Positions 1 to 7,077 of a stretch of DNA of 64,000 nt are shown here, piece by piece. The translations under genes were made by a program, and so were the position numbers. This stretch comes from Paenibacillus sp. NEAU-GSW1 (GTDB lineage: Bacteria > Bacillota > Bacilli > Paenibacillales > Paenibacillaceae). How positions within the stretch are numbered: the stretch's first letter is position 1; every line of letters starts with the position of its first letter. Below the pieces are notes generated by a model. It worked only from the letters and a program-made list of their open reading frames with translations, had not been told where the DNA came from and ran no database searches. Location: assembly GCF_009737085.1 (NCBI RefSeq), contig NZ_WOVL01000008.1, positions 124,001 through 188,000 on the forward strand, given 5' to 3'.

Positions 1-1
1 T

Positions 2-103
2 AGTTTAGCTCAAGCTTTCGGTGTTCACGATCGTTCGCGATCCCCTCATGCCCGTTTAATAGCGTTAGCCGAAGCGGATGATGCTATTCGTTTCTGCCCT
101 TGA
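2..103 (+). CDS. C-terminal end of an unidentified protein (partial)
   Basis: An open frame enters from the left edge and gives 33 residues ending in ARLIALAEADDAIRFCP before a TGA at 101-103. The composition is protein-like, with alternating hydrophobic and charged residues suggesting a final helix. I do not recognise the family. The stop codon lies inside the -35 box of the fabH promoter, so the gene ends exactly where the next transcription unit begins and no terminator fits between them. With so little sequence, chance openness cannot be excluded. Confidence 0.4.
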   Translation, partial: SLAQAFGVHDRSRSPHARLIALAEADDAIRFCP

Positions 104-128
104 CAACAAATTTGAAGAGGAGTATTTT
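100..128 (+). promoter_or_regulatory. Sigma-A promoter of fabH
   Basis: TTGACA at 100-105 and TATTTT at 123-128 are separated by 17 bp, which predicts a start near 135. The palindromic operator at 140-156 then falls in the first transcribed bases. Confidence 0.7.
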
Positions 129-139
129 AATATCAGGTA

Positions 140-156
140 TTAGTACTTGGTACTAA
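140..156 (+). promoter_or_regulatory. FapR-like operator
   Basis: TTAGTAC-TTG-GTACTAA is a perfect 7-3-7 inverted repeat. It matches the known FapR operator type (TTAGTACC...TACTAA) by which the FapR repressor, relieved by malonyl-CoA, controls fatty-acid synthesis genes in Bacillus. Its place just downstream of the -10 box would let bound FapR block initiation. No fapR gene is in the window. Confidence 0.75.
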
Positions 157-185
157 AAATTGATTGTAAAGGAGCATTTATTGTT

Positions 186-1178
186 ATGACCTTGCCTATT
201 TCCAACGCCGTTATTACCGCTATCGGTTCTTATGTTCCGGAAAAAGTGCTTACAAACGCCGATCTTGAGGCTATTGTCGACACATCCGACGAATGGATCG
301 TTCAGCGCACAGGAATTCGGGAGAGACGAATTGCTGCCGAATCGCAGTATTCAAGCGATTTATCCATTTTGGCGGTTCGCGATATGGCAAGACGATACAA
401 CGTGCAGCTTACAGACATCGATTATATTATCGTCGCCACCTCGACGCCAGATACATTCGTGCCAAGCGTCGCTTCTCGCGTGCAAGCCGAATTCGGCATG
501 CAAGGCTGCGGCACAGCCGATCTGCAAGCGGCATGCGCCGGATTTACGGCCGCCCTTCAAATGGCTAACGGATTGCTGTTATCGGGCATATACAAGAAGG
601 TTCTGGTCATCGGCACCGAAACATTATCGAAAGCGACCGATTACACCGATCGTACGACATGCATACTATTTGGAGACGGCGCAGGCGCTTTCTTGCTCGA
701 AGCGGCAAGCGGCTCGAAGTCCGATATTATCGCCGCAAGCTCCAATACAGACGGCAGCGGAGGCCATTTGCTGTATCGCAGCAGCCTGTCTCCTTCAATC
801 GGCGGCTACGATATTATTGCCACCAGCAATATTGTGCAGAATGGACGCGAAGTTTACCGTTGGGCGATTAGCGAAGTGTCAAAAGGAATTAATGAGTTAA
901 TGAAAAAAAGCGGCACATCGGCCGCTCAAATCAATTGGTTTGCTCCCCATAACGCGAATCAGCGCATTATAGACGCATTATGCGATAAAACCGGATTCCA
1001 TTTGGAGCAAGCACTTTCGAGCATCGCCAAATACGGCAACACTTCCGCAGCATCCATTCCGCTCGCCATCGATGACGCTGTTCGCGACGGAAGAATTGCA
1101 GCAGGAGACACGATCTTGCTTTACGGTTTCGGCGGCGGACTTACGCAATCGGGCATCCTACTGCGCTGGTCCATTTAA
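186..1178 (+). CDS. fabH: Beta-ketoacyl-ACP synthase III
   Basis: FabH condenses acetyl- or branched acyl-CoA with malonyl-ACP to start fatty-acid elongation in the cytoplasm. The 330-residue product has the thiolase-fold active site: Cys about 117 in LQAACAGF, His in APHNANQR and Asn in YGNTSAAS. The glycine-rich end YGFGGGLTQSG is also typical. I chose ATG 186 because AAAGGAG lies at 168-174. An upstream in-frame TTG at 147 falls inside the FapR operator and has no ribosome site. The gene stands alone, without fabF, and its stop codon overlaps the stop of the convergent downstream gene. Confidence 0.95.
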   Translation: MTLPISNAVITAIGSYVPEKVLTNADLEAIVDTSDEWIVQRTGIRERRIAAESQYSSDLSILAVRDMARRYNVQLTDIDYIIVATSTPDTFVPSVASRVQAEFGMQGCGTADLQAACAGFTAALQMANGLLLSGIYKKVLVIGTETLSKATDYTDRTTCILFGDGAGAFLLEAASGSKSDIIAASSNTDGSGGHLLYRSSLSPSIGGYDIIATSNIVQNGREVYRWAISEVSKGINELMKKSGTSAAQINWFAPHNANQRIIDALCDKTGFHLEQALSSIAKYGNTSAASIPLAIDDAVRDGRIAAGDTILLYGFGGGLTQSGILLRWSI

Positions 1179-2317
1179 ATAGGAATTAAAGGTTGGGGGA
1201 ACAATATAGACAGCATGGTTTGCAAGCGATTTGTATACGTGTGGTCGCGTAGCGTGCGCCACATGCCGCGCAGCGCGATCTCGCGCCGCTCCTGTTCGTG
1301 ATGCAAATAATAATCCAGTTTCTCGATCATCTCATGCGCCGTCGAATAGGTGACAATTTCAAGCCCTGGCGTATAGAAAGAAGCAAGATCGTCACGAATA
1401 TCGCAAAGCTGCAGCACAGCGCAAGCTGCGATTTCGAACGTTCGGGGATTTGGCGAAGCGGCGGTTACCGCCAGTTTGTTGAGATTAAAGTCAGGATCGT
1501 CATGCGCGCGGTGCATATTGATTACAATTTTGGACGCATTGTACGCAAGCGCGGTATCATTCGGATCCATCCAATTGCCGAGCATGATTTTATCCTTTAG
1601 CTGATCAAACCGATCCAGACGATCCCACCAGATCCCGGAAATTAACGTATCCCGCGAAGCTAAGTAACTCGTTGCGGCGTTAAAGAAGCGAACACGATTC
1701 ATATACGCAGAGCCGATAAAGCTGATCTCTTTGCGCTTTGACCGTTCCGGATTAAGCGGGTAATACTGCTCGGGAGAGGCGCAGAACGGCAAGTAATAAA
1801 CCGCTTTGCAGCCGATTCTTTGATATAGTTCCACACAATTGCGCTCCAGCGTAAAAATTACGTCGTAGTGCGGGACCAGCGTAACGCTCATATCGGTATA
1901 ATAAGGGTCATCGGTCGTCCATAAGGCAGTTCGAATGCCGGCTTCTCGCATCGCAATGACATGCTTGACATCGAATTGCAAGCCGTCCAGAACGATCACG
2001 ATATCAGGCCTAAGAGAAGCTGCGATTTCCGCTACAGGCTGATTGCTCCCGTTTACCACCGTCAATCTGGCAACCAGACGCGTTAACGCCGAACCTACCG
2101 CCTGATCCAACGGCGAATAGGGGAACCCTTTTCCGGTTTCAACGAACATGACATGCACCGGCCAGACCGTTACAGCCGGGTTAATGCTGCTGCGAACCGC
2201 TTCGCATTGCCCGAACCAATACCCGTGATCGAAACCGGTTCGAAAGCCATCGGCACTCCCCATCTCAAATGACTCATTCCAAGGCCTTCTTTTTCGGGAA
2301 GGCGACGATTTTGCCAT
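1175..2317 (-). CDS. CgeB-family glycosyltransferase
   Basis: The 380-residue product resembles the CgeB/DUF3880 family of GT4-like enzymes; B. subtilis CgeB takes part in maturation of the outermost spore layer. Visible features are a Rossmann-like half with RPDIVIVLDGLQ, the segment EISFIGSAYMNR, and a C-terminal donor-site region NPRTFEIAACA. The first 40 residues are basic (SRKRRP) followed by GSADGFRTGFDHGYWFGQ, a Gly-aromatic motif also found in two other proteins of this locus. Start ATG 2317 is preceded by GAAGGAG; an in-frame GTG nine bases upstream touches that site and is less likely. The acceptor is unknown; the giant repeat protein nearby is a candidate by context only. Confidence 0.82.
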   Translation of the reverse strand: MAKSSPSRKRRPWNESFEMGSADGFRTGFDHGYWFGQCEAVRSSINPAVTVWPVHVMFVETGKGFPYSPLDQAVGSALTRLVARLTVVNGSNQPVAEIAASLRPDIVIVLDGLQFDVKHVIAMREAGIRTALWTTDDPYYTDMSVTLVPHYDVIFTLERNCVELYQRIGCKAVYYLPFCASPEQYYPLNPERSKRKEISFIGSAYMNRVRFFNAATSYLASRDTLISGIWWDRLDRFDQLKDKIMLGNWMDPNDTALAYNASKIVINMHRAHDDPDFNLNKLAVTAASPNPRTFEIAACAVLQLCDIRDDLASFYTPGLEIVTYSTAHEMIEKLDYYLHHEQERREIALRGMWRTLRDHTYTNRLQTMLSILFPQPLIPI

Positions 2318-2485
2318 AGTCGACACTCCTTCATAGTCGGCAGTAGCCGCAAGTTCGGATCAAAAATTAAAATCATGTTCCAGTTGCTTCTGCGCTCCTA
2401 TAAATATATGCCTTCCATGTTATTCGCACATCGTCACTTGTCCCCTATGCGCAAAAATTGGCGTTTGACCCGAATGCCAATAAAA

Positions 2486-2552
2486 AGAGCTCAGCCTATT
2501 ATCCGAGAGCAACCCTAAAGGCTGCGTTTTCTGATAACAGGGACTGAGCTCT
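2486..2552 (-). terminator. Terminator of the small-protein/glycosyltransferase operon
   Basis: AGAGCTCAG at 2486-2494 pairs with CTGAGCTCT at 2544-2552, and inner bases (CTATTATC with GATAACAG) lengthen the stem. Uridine runs follow on both strands, so it may work in both directions. It sits just past the stop of the basic protein gene and separates that operon from the CgeB-like gene. Confidence 0.7.
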
Positions 2553-2559
2553 ATTTTTT

Positions 2560-2829
2560 TTAAGGAGATTGCTCGTAGGCTAACTGATGACCGTCCTCAA
2601 ACCCTTTGGCAAAGCCCGCATGGTAACCGTCGTTATACGTTTGATTGAAGCCTTCCATATATGTGCCGGTAGGAACGATCCGTCTCCTCGCTTGTGCTCT
2701 CCGTCGCGATAGCACGCTTTTGGGGGTCCGTTTTCCCGCACGGCTTCGCTTGCGCCGCGTCACGCTTTTTCTTTTCGTCCTGCGCGAGGCGCGTTTAATA
2801 CTTCTTCTGCGGCCGATTTTCTTTTTCAT
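2560..2829 (-). CDS. Small Arg/Lys-rich protein with Gly-aromatic tail
   Basis: This 89-residue protein has an N-terminal half made almost wholly of Arg, Lys, Ser and Thr (RRRSIKRASRRTKRKSVTRR). The acidic, glycine-spaced tail reads YNDGYHAGFAKGFEDG. The tail motif recurs near the N-termini of the CgeB-like enzyme and the GT2 enzyme at 3915-5285. The basic half resembles basic spore-coat or DNA-binding proteins in composition, but I do not recognise a family. ATG 2829 has GGGAGG eight bases upstream. It is the last gene of the minus-strand run that begins at 6868 and is followed by the terminator at 2486-2552. Confidence 0.75.
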   Translation of the reverse strand: MKKKIGRRRSIKRASRRTKRKSVTRRKRSRAGKRTPKSVLSRRRAQARRRIVPTGTYMEGFNQTYNDGYHAGFAKGFEDGHQLAYEQSP

Positions 2830-2895
2830 AGAGGTCGCCTCCCTTCGCTTTCAAATCTCGCTTTCGAGGCTGATGCCGACGCATTTCCAATCCTT

Positions 2896-3180
2896 TTATT
2901 TCGCTCGAAAGCGAAGACGCGGATTAAGCCACGGTACCGCAGGCTTGCCGTTGCGTATACGGCTGCGCCGGATCGGAGCCCCGGCTACAGCCTCCGCCAT
3001 CGCTTCCTGCATGCGAGTGAGCAGCACTACGTTCTCGCCGATCCGCCTCGCAGTGTCAGGCGACCAATCCGCCACATCAGCCACCGAATCCAAAATACGC
3101 GAAAGAGCATGCTGGCTTTTGGCGATCGACGCAATCAGATCCAATTTTACTTCCGTTTCCAATACGCCGAGCCGCCTCAA
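2896..3180 (-). CDS. Small helical protein of unknown function
   Basis: The 94-residue product starts with a predicted amphipathic helical segment (LGVLETEVKLDLIASIAKSQ) and ends in a basic tail (IRRSRIRNG...NPRLRFRAK). Its TTG start overlaps the TGA stop of the upstream gene (TTGA), a common sign of translational coupling. An in-frame stop just upstream excludes earlier starts. Length and helical pattern resemble the two genes before it in the operon, which suggests related subunits, although identity by eye is low. Family unknown. Confidence 0.6.
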   Translation of the reverse strand: MRRLGVLETEVKLDLIASIAKSQHALSRILDSVADVADWSPDTARRIGENVVLLTRMQEAMAEAVAGAPIRRSRIRNGKPAVPWLNPRLRFRAK

Positions 3181-3485
3181 TCGGAATCACCATAATCCGA
3201 ATTATCCTCCTCGGATTCCCGCGGCAGCACCGCACGAAGCACCGAAACGATCCCTTGACTCATCTTGTTGACGCCGTCAAGCACCTCTATAATTTGATCA
3301 TGCATTTGAATCGATTGCTTCAGTTGCAGATGATCGCCGTTAAAGCTCGCCGCTGTAATGTGATTGCAAATCCAATTGCGCGCTTTTTCTGCTTCCTCGG
3401 CCTTCGCCTCCAGCATAACTGCCATATTCCATTGCATATTGGCGGTTGCGCCAAGCATCCGCAAATAAGCTTGCTCTCGGTCCAC
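3177..3485 (-). CDS. Small helical protein of unknown function
   Basis: This gives 102 residues from GTG 3485. The start is chosen because AAGGAGG lies nine bases upstream; longer frames would run through that site. The protein is rich in Ala, Met, Gln and Glu and likely forms a helical bundle (LGATANMQWNMAVMLEAKAE), ending in an acidic stretch ESEEDNSDYGDSD. It is coupled to the next gene by a 4-bp overlap. A dispersed hairpin repeat (3504-3536) abuts the ribosome site. The function is unknown; position in a glycosyltransferase operon suggests a structural or accessory role at the spore surface. Confidence 0.65.
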   Translation of the reverse strand: MDREQAYLRMLGATANMQWNMAVMLEAKAEEAEKARNWICNHITAASFNGDHLQLKQSIQMHDQIIEVLDGVNKMSQGIVSVLRAVLPRESEEDNSDYGDSD

Positions 3486-3503
3486 TGCATCCCGCCTCCT
3501 TAA

Positions 3504-3536
3504 AGTTTTGCGAAGCAAAACTCACTTCGTAAGCAT
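3504..3536 (-). repeat. Hairpin repeat element, copy A (upstream of a ribosome site)
   Basis: Read on the minus strand the element is ATGCTTACGAAG, two bases, then a hairpin AGTTTTGC-TTC-GCAAAACT that runs straight into the TTAAGGAGG ribosome site of the 3177-3485 gene. The same block with compensating stem changes occurs at 57302-57334 and 21496-21527. In this copy ATGCTTACGAAGTGA would also encode the four-residue peptide MLTK. Confidence 0.7.
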
Positions 3537-3549
3537 TCAAAAACCGCAT

Positions 3550-3837
3550 TTATTCCTCATCTTCGCCGCCAAGCTCGCGAAGCATAAAAGTAAGCTGCAT
3601 AGCCATCGTTTCTTCCAAATCAGCAATACTGTTCAAATACGACACGACGCTTCCCAGCACCGCTTGCGAATTCGAGATCAGCCCTTCCGTGCCGCCAAAG
3701 TTCGGATGATTATCAGGGATCGCTTTGACAACCTCGGCCATGCGAACCGCGACATCGCGCTTTGACTCGATTATTCTTGCCATTTGGCTATGCGAATGCG
3801 ATAAATGCGCCATTATTTCTGTAACAAGCTGTTGCAC
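3550..3837 (-). CDS. Small helical protein of unknown function
   Basis: The product is 95 residues and begins VQQLVTEIMAHLSHSHSQM. GTG 3837 is preferred over an in-frame ATG at 3864 because CGGAGGG lies seven bases before it. The pattern is all-helical with a central loop AIPDNHPNFGG and an acidic end GGEDEE. I recall similar proteins from Paenibacillus that carry unreliable automatic names, so I give no function. It follows the GT2 gene by 77 bp and precedes two further small helical genes, forming a set of three. Confidence 0.65.
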   Translation of the reverse strand: MQQLVTEIMAHLSHSHSQMARIIESKRDVAVRMAEVVKAIPDNHPNFGGTEGLISNSQAVLGSVVSYLNSIADLEETMAMQLTFMLRELGGEDEE

Positions 3838-3914
3838 AGCTTTCCCTCCGTTTCGCCTCGCCATACCCCGTTCGTAACAGCATATGCTTGAGGAATTAAG
3901 CTGATACTACCGCA

Positions 3915-5285
3915 TTACAAACGTTGCCGAAGCTTTATTGGCGGAATGAGCGGAAGACCTTCCGGCAACTCGGCCAACTGTCCGAACGTAAGCGATGCTT
4001 GCAGCCTTGCATTTAACCCCCATGCCATAGCGGCTGCTTCCGTAATAATGCGCCTTTTAGCGCCATGCTCAATATAATAGAAAAAACCGTCCATGCCGCT
4101 TGCGACTTTGCCATGAAGAGGAGCAAGTATGCTGCTGTCTTGAATATACTGCCATATGGCATGTGCATCTACTGAGCTAATAGCCTCGCCAATCGCCCAG
4201 CGGCGAAGGGTGACTTGCGGCAATCGAACGACGGGACCGGCCCAGTCTCCAGCAATCGGCCTGCGTAAACCGTTCTCGATCCAAAAGATCGTTTCACCGG
4301 TTCCTTGAACGGCAACTCCCTCCGGATAAAAGGCCGCCTCGCCCCGGGCAGGGTGCAGCGTTCCGCCTTGAAACACGCCGTTTTTCAAATGATGAATCCA
4401 TTCATAAGGGTTGCCCCACTTATTCATATAGTAAACCATGTTACGGTTGTTCACTTCTTCGAATTGATCGCCTAGCGCCTTCATGCTGACGCTTCCGAAG
4501 TGATGAATGAAGCTGTCTCGCGCAATAACTAGAGAGTAGCCTTGCAGCCTTACTCTGACGTTGAAATCGTCGTCCTCGAAATTTCCGATTTCAAACCCTT
4601 CATCCAAATAGCCGACTTTCTCCCAAAGCTCTCTTCGAAAAAGTAAGCAGAAACCGGGAAGCCGATCGGTAGGATGCCATTTTTTCGGATCGGATATGTT
4701 GTTCAATCGCGCAAATTCAGGCATGTCAGCAACATCCTGATAAGGAACGGAAATTTGCTGATCGCCACTAATATAATTGGTGACAGGGCCGACCATGCCA
4801 ATATCCTCACTGCTTTGCAGGCATGTCATTAAGTTTTCAAGCCAGTTATCCGTAACAAGCGTATCATTGTTCAAAATGAGCATCGTTGTCCCTTTGGCCA
4901 TCATCATTCCCATATTGACCGCGCCGGCGAAGCCATAGTTTTCCTGCAGTACGCGAAACCGGACCTGCCCGCCTAGTCCTCGCAAATAAGCGCCCGTTCC
5001 ATCGGTTGAAGCGTTGTCTACAACGATAATCTCGTAGGGAAGTTCCGTGTTTTCCGAAATACTGTCAATGCAGGATTTCAAGTAACCGACTTGATTATAG
5101 CTTGGTATAATGATGCTAGTTCCTTCAAAAAGCGAGTCGTAGCAGCTGAAACCGGTTTTTAAACCTTCGTTGTAACCGGCTTCTAATCCGGCATTATAGG
5201 TTGAACCGGTTTTACCCTTAGCCTTGCTTGTCGAACGAACCACTCGGGATTTGAGACGGCGGACTCGCCGCAGTTTGCGTCCCAT
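3915..5285 (-). CDS. GT2 glycosyltransferase with basic N-terminus and C-terminal repeat domain
   Basis: The 456 residues fall into three parts. Residues 1-45 are basic and end with the motif GLEAGYNEGLKTGF. Residues about 52-290 form a GT-A fold of the rhamnosyl-type GT2 family, with SIIIPSYNQ, the nucleotide-binding VVDNASTDGT, the metal-binding LILNNDT and the acceptor motif FEDDDFNVR. Residues about 310-440 hold at least two copies of a short unit (IFWIENGLRRPI, FFYYIEHGAKRRI) resembling small repeats found on some Gram-positive surface proteins. ATG 5285 follows AGGAGAG. It likely transfers a nucleotide-activated sugar made with the adjacent RmlA-like enzyme; the acceptor is not shown by sequence. 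Confidence 0.85.
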   Translation of the reverse strand: MGRKLRRVRRLKSRVVRSTSKAKGKTGSTYNAGLEAGYNEGLKTGFSCYDSLFEGTSIIIPSYNQVGYLKSCIDSISENTELPYEIIVVDNASTDGTGAYLRGLGGQVRFRVLQENYGFAGAVNMGMMMAKGTTMLILNNDTLVTDNWLENLMTCLQSSEDIGMVGPVTNYISGDQQISVPYQDVADMPEFARLNNISDPKKWHPTDRLPGFCLLFRRELWEKVGYLDEGFEIGNFEDDDFNVRVRLQGYSLVIARDSFIHHFGSVSMKALGDQFEEVNNRNMVYYMNKWGNPYEWIHHLKNGVFQGGTLHPARGEAAFYPEGVAVQGTGETIFWIENGLRRPIAGDWAGPVVRLPQVTLRRWAIGEAISSVDAHAIWQYIQDSSILAPLHGKVASGMDGFFYYIEHGAKRRIITEAAAMAWGLNARLQASLTFGQLAELPEGLPLIPPIKLRQRL

Positions 5286-5307
5286 TGTACAGATCTCTCC
5301 TGTCTAG

Positions 5308-6027
5308 TCAGATTCCCTCCCGCAACAGGGAGGCCGCTTCCTGCAAAGATTCGAAAGTTCCTGCATCCGTCCACCAGCCCGTCAGCTTACGGAATGATAG
5401 TAAACCGGCAGCCGCATACACATTGTTCAAATCCGTAATTTCCAATTCACCCCGGCTGGACGGCTCGATTTGATCAATAAACTCAAAAACATGCGAGTCG
5501 TACATATAAATGCCTGTCACGCACAAATCAGACTGCGGATTGGCCGGCTTCTCTTCAATGCGTTCGATGGTACCCGAAGCATGAAAAACCGGAATGCCAT
5601 ACCGATGAGGATCACTAACCTGCTTGAGCAGCACCATCGCCCCTTCGGCTTGGCGTTCATAGCTTTCGGTGAATGGCTTTATATCCTCCTCAAACAAATT
5701 GTCGCCAAGCAGCACAATGAACTTTTCACCGTCGGTGATGAAAGAACGGGCAAGCTGAAGCGCCTCCGCAATACCGCCTGCTTCTTCTTGAATGCGATAC
5801 GTGATGAAGACGCCATGCGCAGCCCCGCTGCCTAAATATTGGGCGAACATACCTAGCGCATTTTTGCTTGTAACGAGTAAAATGTCATGAATGCCCGCTT
5901 TCCTCAGACTGTTAATGCCATAATAGATCATGGGATGCTTGCCTACTGGAAGCATATGTTTGTTCATAAACGAAGTGAGCGGCAACAGCCGTGTTCCCGT
6001 TCCCCCCGCCAAAATAACTGCTTTCAC
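5308..6027 (-). CDS. RmlA-like sugar-1-phosphate nucleotidyltransferase
   Basis: This family activates a sugar 1-phosphate, usually glucose with dTTP, to give an NDP-sugar for glycosyltransferases. The 239-residue protein shows the pyrophosphorylase signature GGTGTRLLPLT at the N-terminus with the conserved Lys in MNKHMLPVGKHPMIYY, the metal-site LLGDN, EEKPANPQSD, and TGIYMYD. It is the short form, without extra C-terminal segments, similar in size to B. subtilis SpsI. It lies 22 bp upstream of the GT2 gene and 58 bp after another GT2 gene, so donor synthesis and transfer are co-transcribed. The specific sugar cannot be read from sequence. Confidence 0.88.
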   Translation of the reverse strand: MKAVILAGGTGTRLLPLTSFMNKHMLPVGKHPMIYYGINSLRKAGIHDILLVTSKNALGMFAQYLGSGAAHGVFITYRIQEEAGGIAEALQLARSFITDGEKFIVLLGDNLFEEDIKPFTESYERQAEGAMVLLKQVSDPHRYGIPVFHASGTIERIEEKPANPQSDLCVTGIYMYDSHVFEFIDQIEPSSRGELEITDLNNVYAAAGLLSFRKLTGWWTDAGTFESLQEAASLLREGI

Positions 6028-6085
6028 CGTTTGCCCTCCGTTTCACGATCAACCCGAGATAAAAGGTAATTGGGCGGAGAAGCCG

Positions 6086-6868
6086 CTAGTGTGCCATTTC
6101 GCGATTGCGCGATAGATCCTTGTAGCCGCCGCGCTCATCCGTTTGCGAAATTAACCAGTGCATCGCTTCCAGATGATCACCGACAATGAGGCGCTCAAGC
6201 GGATTTTCACGCTCTCTCCGTCGTCTTGGTTTATTCATTTTGCCTACGTTGACCGAAAAGACAGCTTCTACCTTGAGCCCATGCTTGACCGCTTTTGCTT
6301 GCGCCAGAGGCGGAACGGACAAAGCCTCCGCACCGATCTCTTGCAAGCATCGTCTGCTAATCGCATGGGGAACAGCGGTAAAGGATACCCCTTTCAAATC
6401 AGTTCTTTGAAGAACGGCGTTTAGAGCATGCTTAGCCAATACGACGCTATGGACAACTGTCTTGCGGACAGGTCCGGAATAATCGTTTAACGCAGCATCG
6501 ACACCGCCCATAACAGCCCTCACAAAGGGACGCAGCTTGGCAGCAGGAATAACCATATCGCCGTCGATAAAAAGCAAAACATCCCCTCTGGCCGCCGCCG
6601 CGCCAACGCTCCTGCCTACATCATGTCCAAGCGGTATAGCATAGCGCAGCACTCTTGCTCCCATCCGTGCGGCGATCGCAGCTGAACCGTCTGTGGACCC
6701 ATTCGCGACAACGATAATTTCCGTGTTCGGATGAACAAGGGCCGCTTCCCGAATGACGCGCTTAATCGTCGAGCGTTCGTTCATGACCGGAATGATAACC
6801 GACACAAGAGGCGGTCCATCCGATGCGAAAGCCGTTTTGCTAGACTTCAGGCGCATGGCCCGTTTCAT
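6086..6868 (-). CDS. GT2 family glycosyltransferase
   Basis: This 260-residue enzyme has a GT-A domain: [14 protein letters not shown], the nucleotide-binding [10 protein letters not shown], and the metal-binding FIDGDM. The second half carries [10 protein letters not shown] and a basic tail. There are no membrane segments, so it acts in the cytoplasm, perhaps in the mother cell. ATG 6868 follows GAGGTGATCTC. It is the first gene of the run 6868-2560. A CATACAAT element, typical of sigma-E/K -10 regions, lies about 55 bp upstream. Confidence 0.85.
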   Translation of the reverse strand: MKRAMRLKSSKTAFASDGPPLVSVIIPVMNERSTIKRVIREAALVHPNTEIIVVANGSTDGSAAIAARMGARVLRYAIPLGHDVGRSVGAAAARGDVLLFIDGDMVIPAAKLRPFVRAVMGGVDAALNDYSGPVRKTVVHSVVLAKHALNAVLQRTDLKGVSFTAVPHAISRRCLQEIGAEALSVPPLAQAKAVKHGLKVEAVFSVNVGKMNKPRRRRERENPLERLIVGDHLEAMHWLISQTDERGGYKDLSRNREMAH

Positions 6869-6922
6869 GAGATCACCTCAAAAATACCCTTAAACGGGTG
6901 GATCGATAAATAATTACAACAC

Positions 6923-6930
6923 ATTGTATG
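6923..6930 (-). promoter_or_regulatory. Possible sporulation-type -10 element
   Basis: CATACAAT on the minus strand equals the sigma-E -10 consensus (CATACANT). No convincing -35 element is found at the right spacing, so this is suggestive only. It would serve the operon starting with the GT2 gene at 6868. Confidence 0.3.
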
Positions 6931-7025
6931 TGCCGCATTTACCCGTGCAACGGCATATGTACAACTTCCATGTCAGTTGCCCAAGCAGTCGTTCAATCAT
7001 GCCGGACAGCCGCCATACAATGACA

Positions 7026-7058
7026 AAAGCGGTGCAGAAGAAGCTTCTGCACCGCTTT
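7026..7058 (-). terminator. Terminator after the giant repeat gene
   Basis: A perfect 15-bp stem (AAAGCGGTGCAGAAG at 7026-7040 with its complement at 7044-7058) has a 3-base loop. On the minus strand a short T-run follows (CTTTTG). It is placed 20 bp past the stop of the giant gene. Confidence 0.75.
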
Positions 7059-7077
7059 GTTTTTCCTATTAACACTA

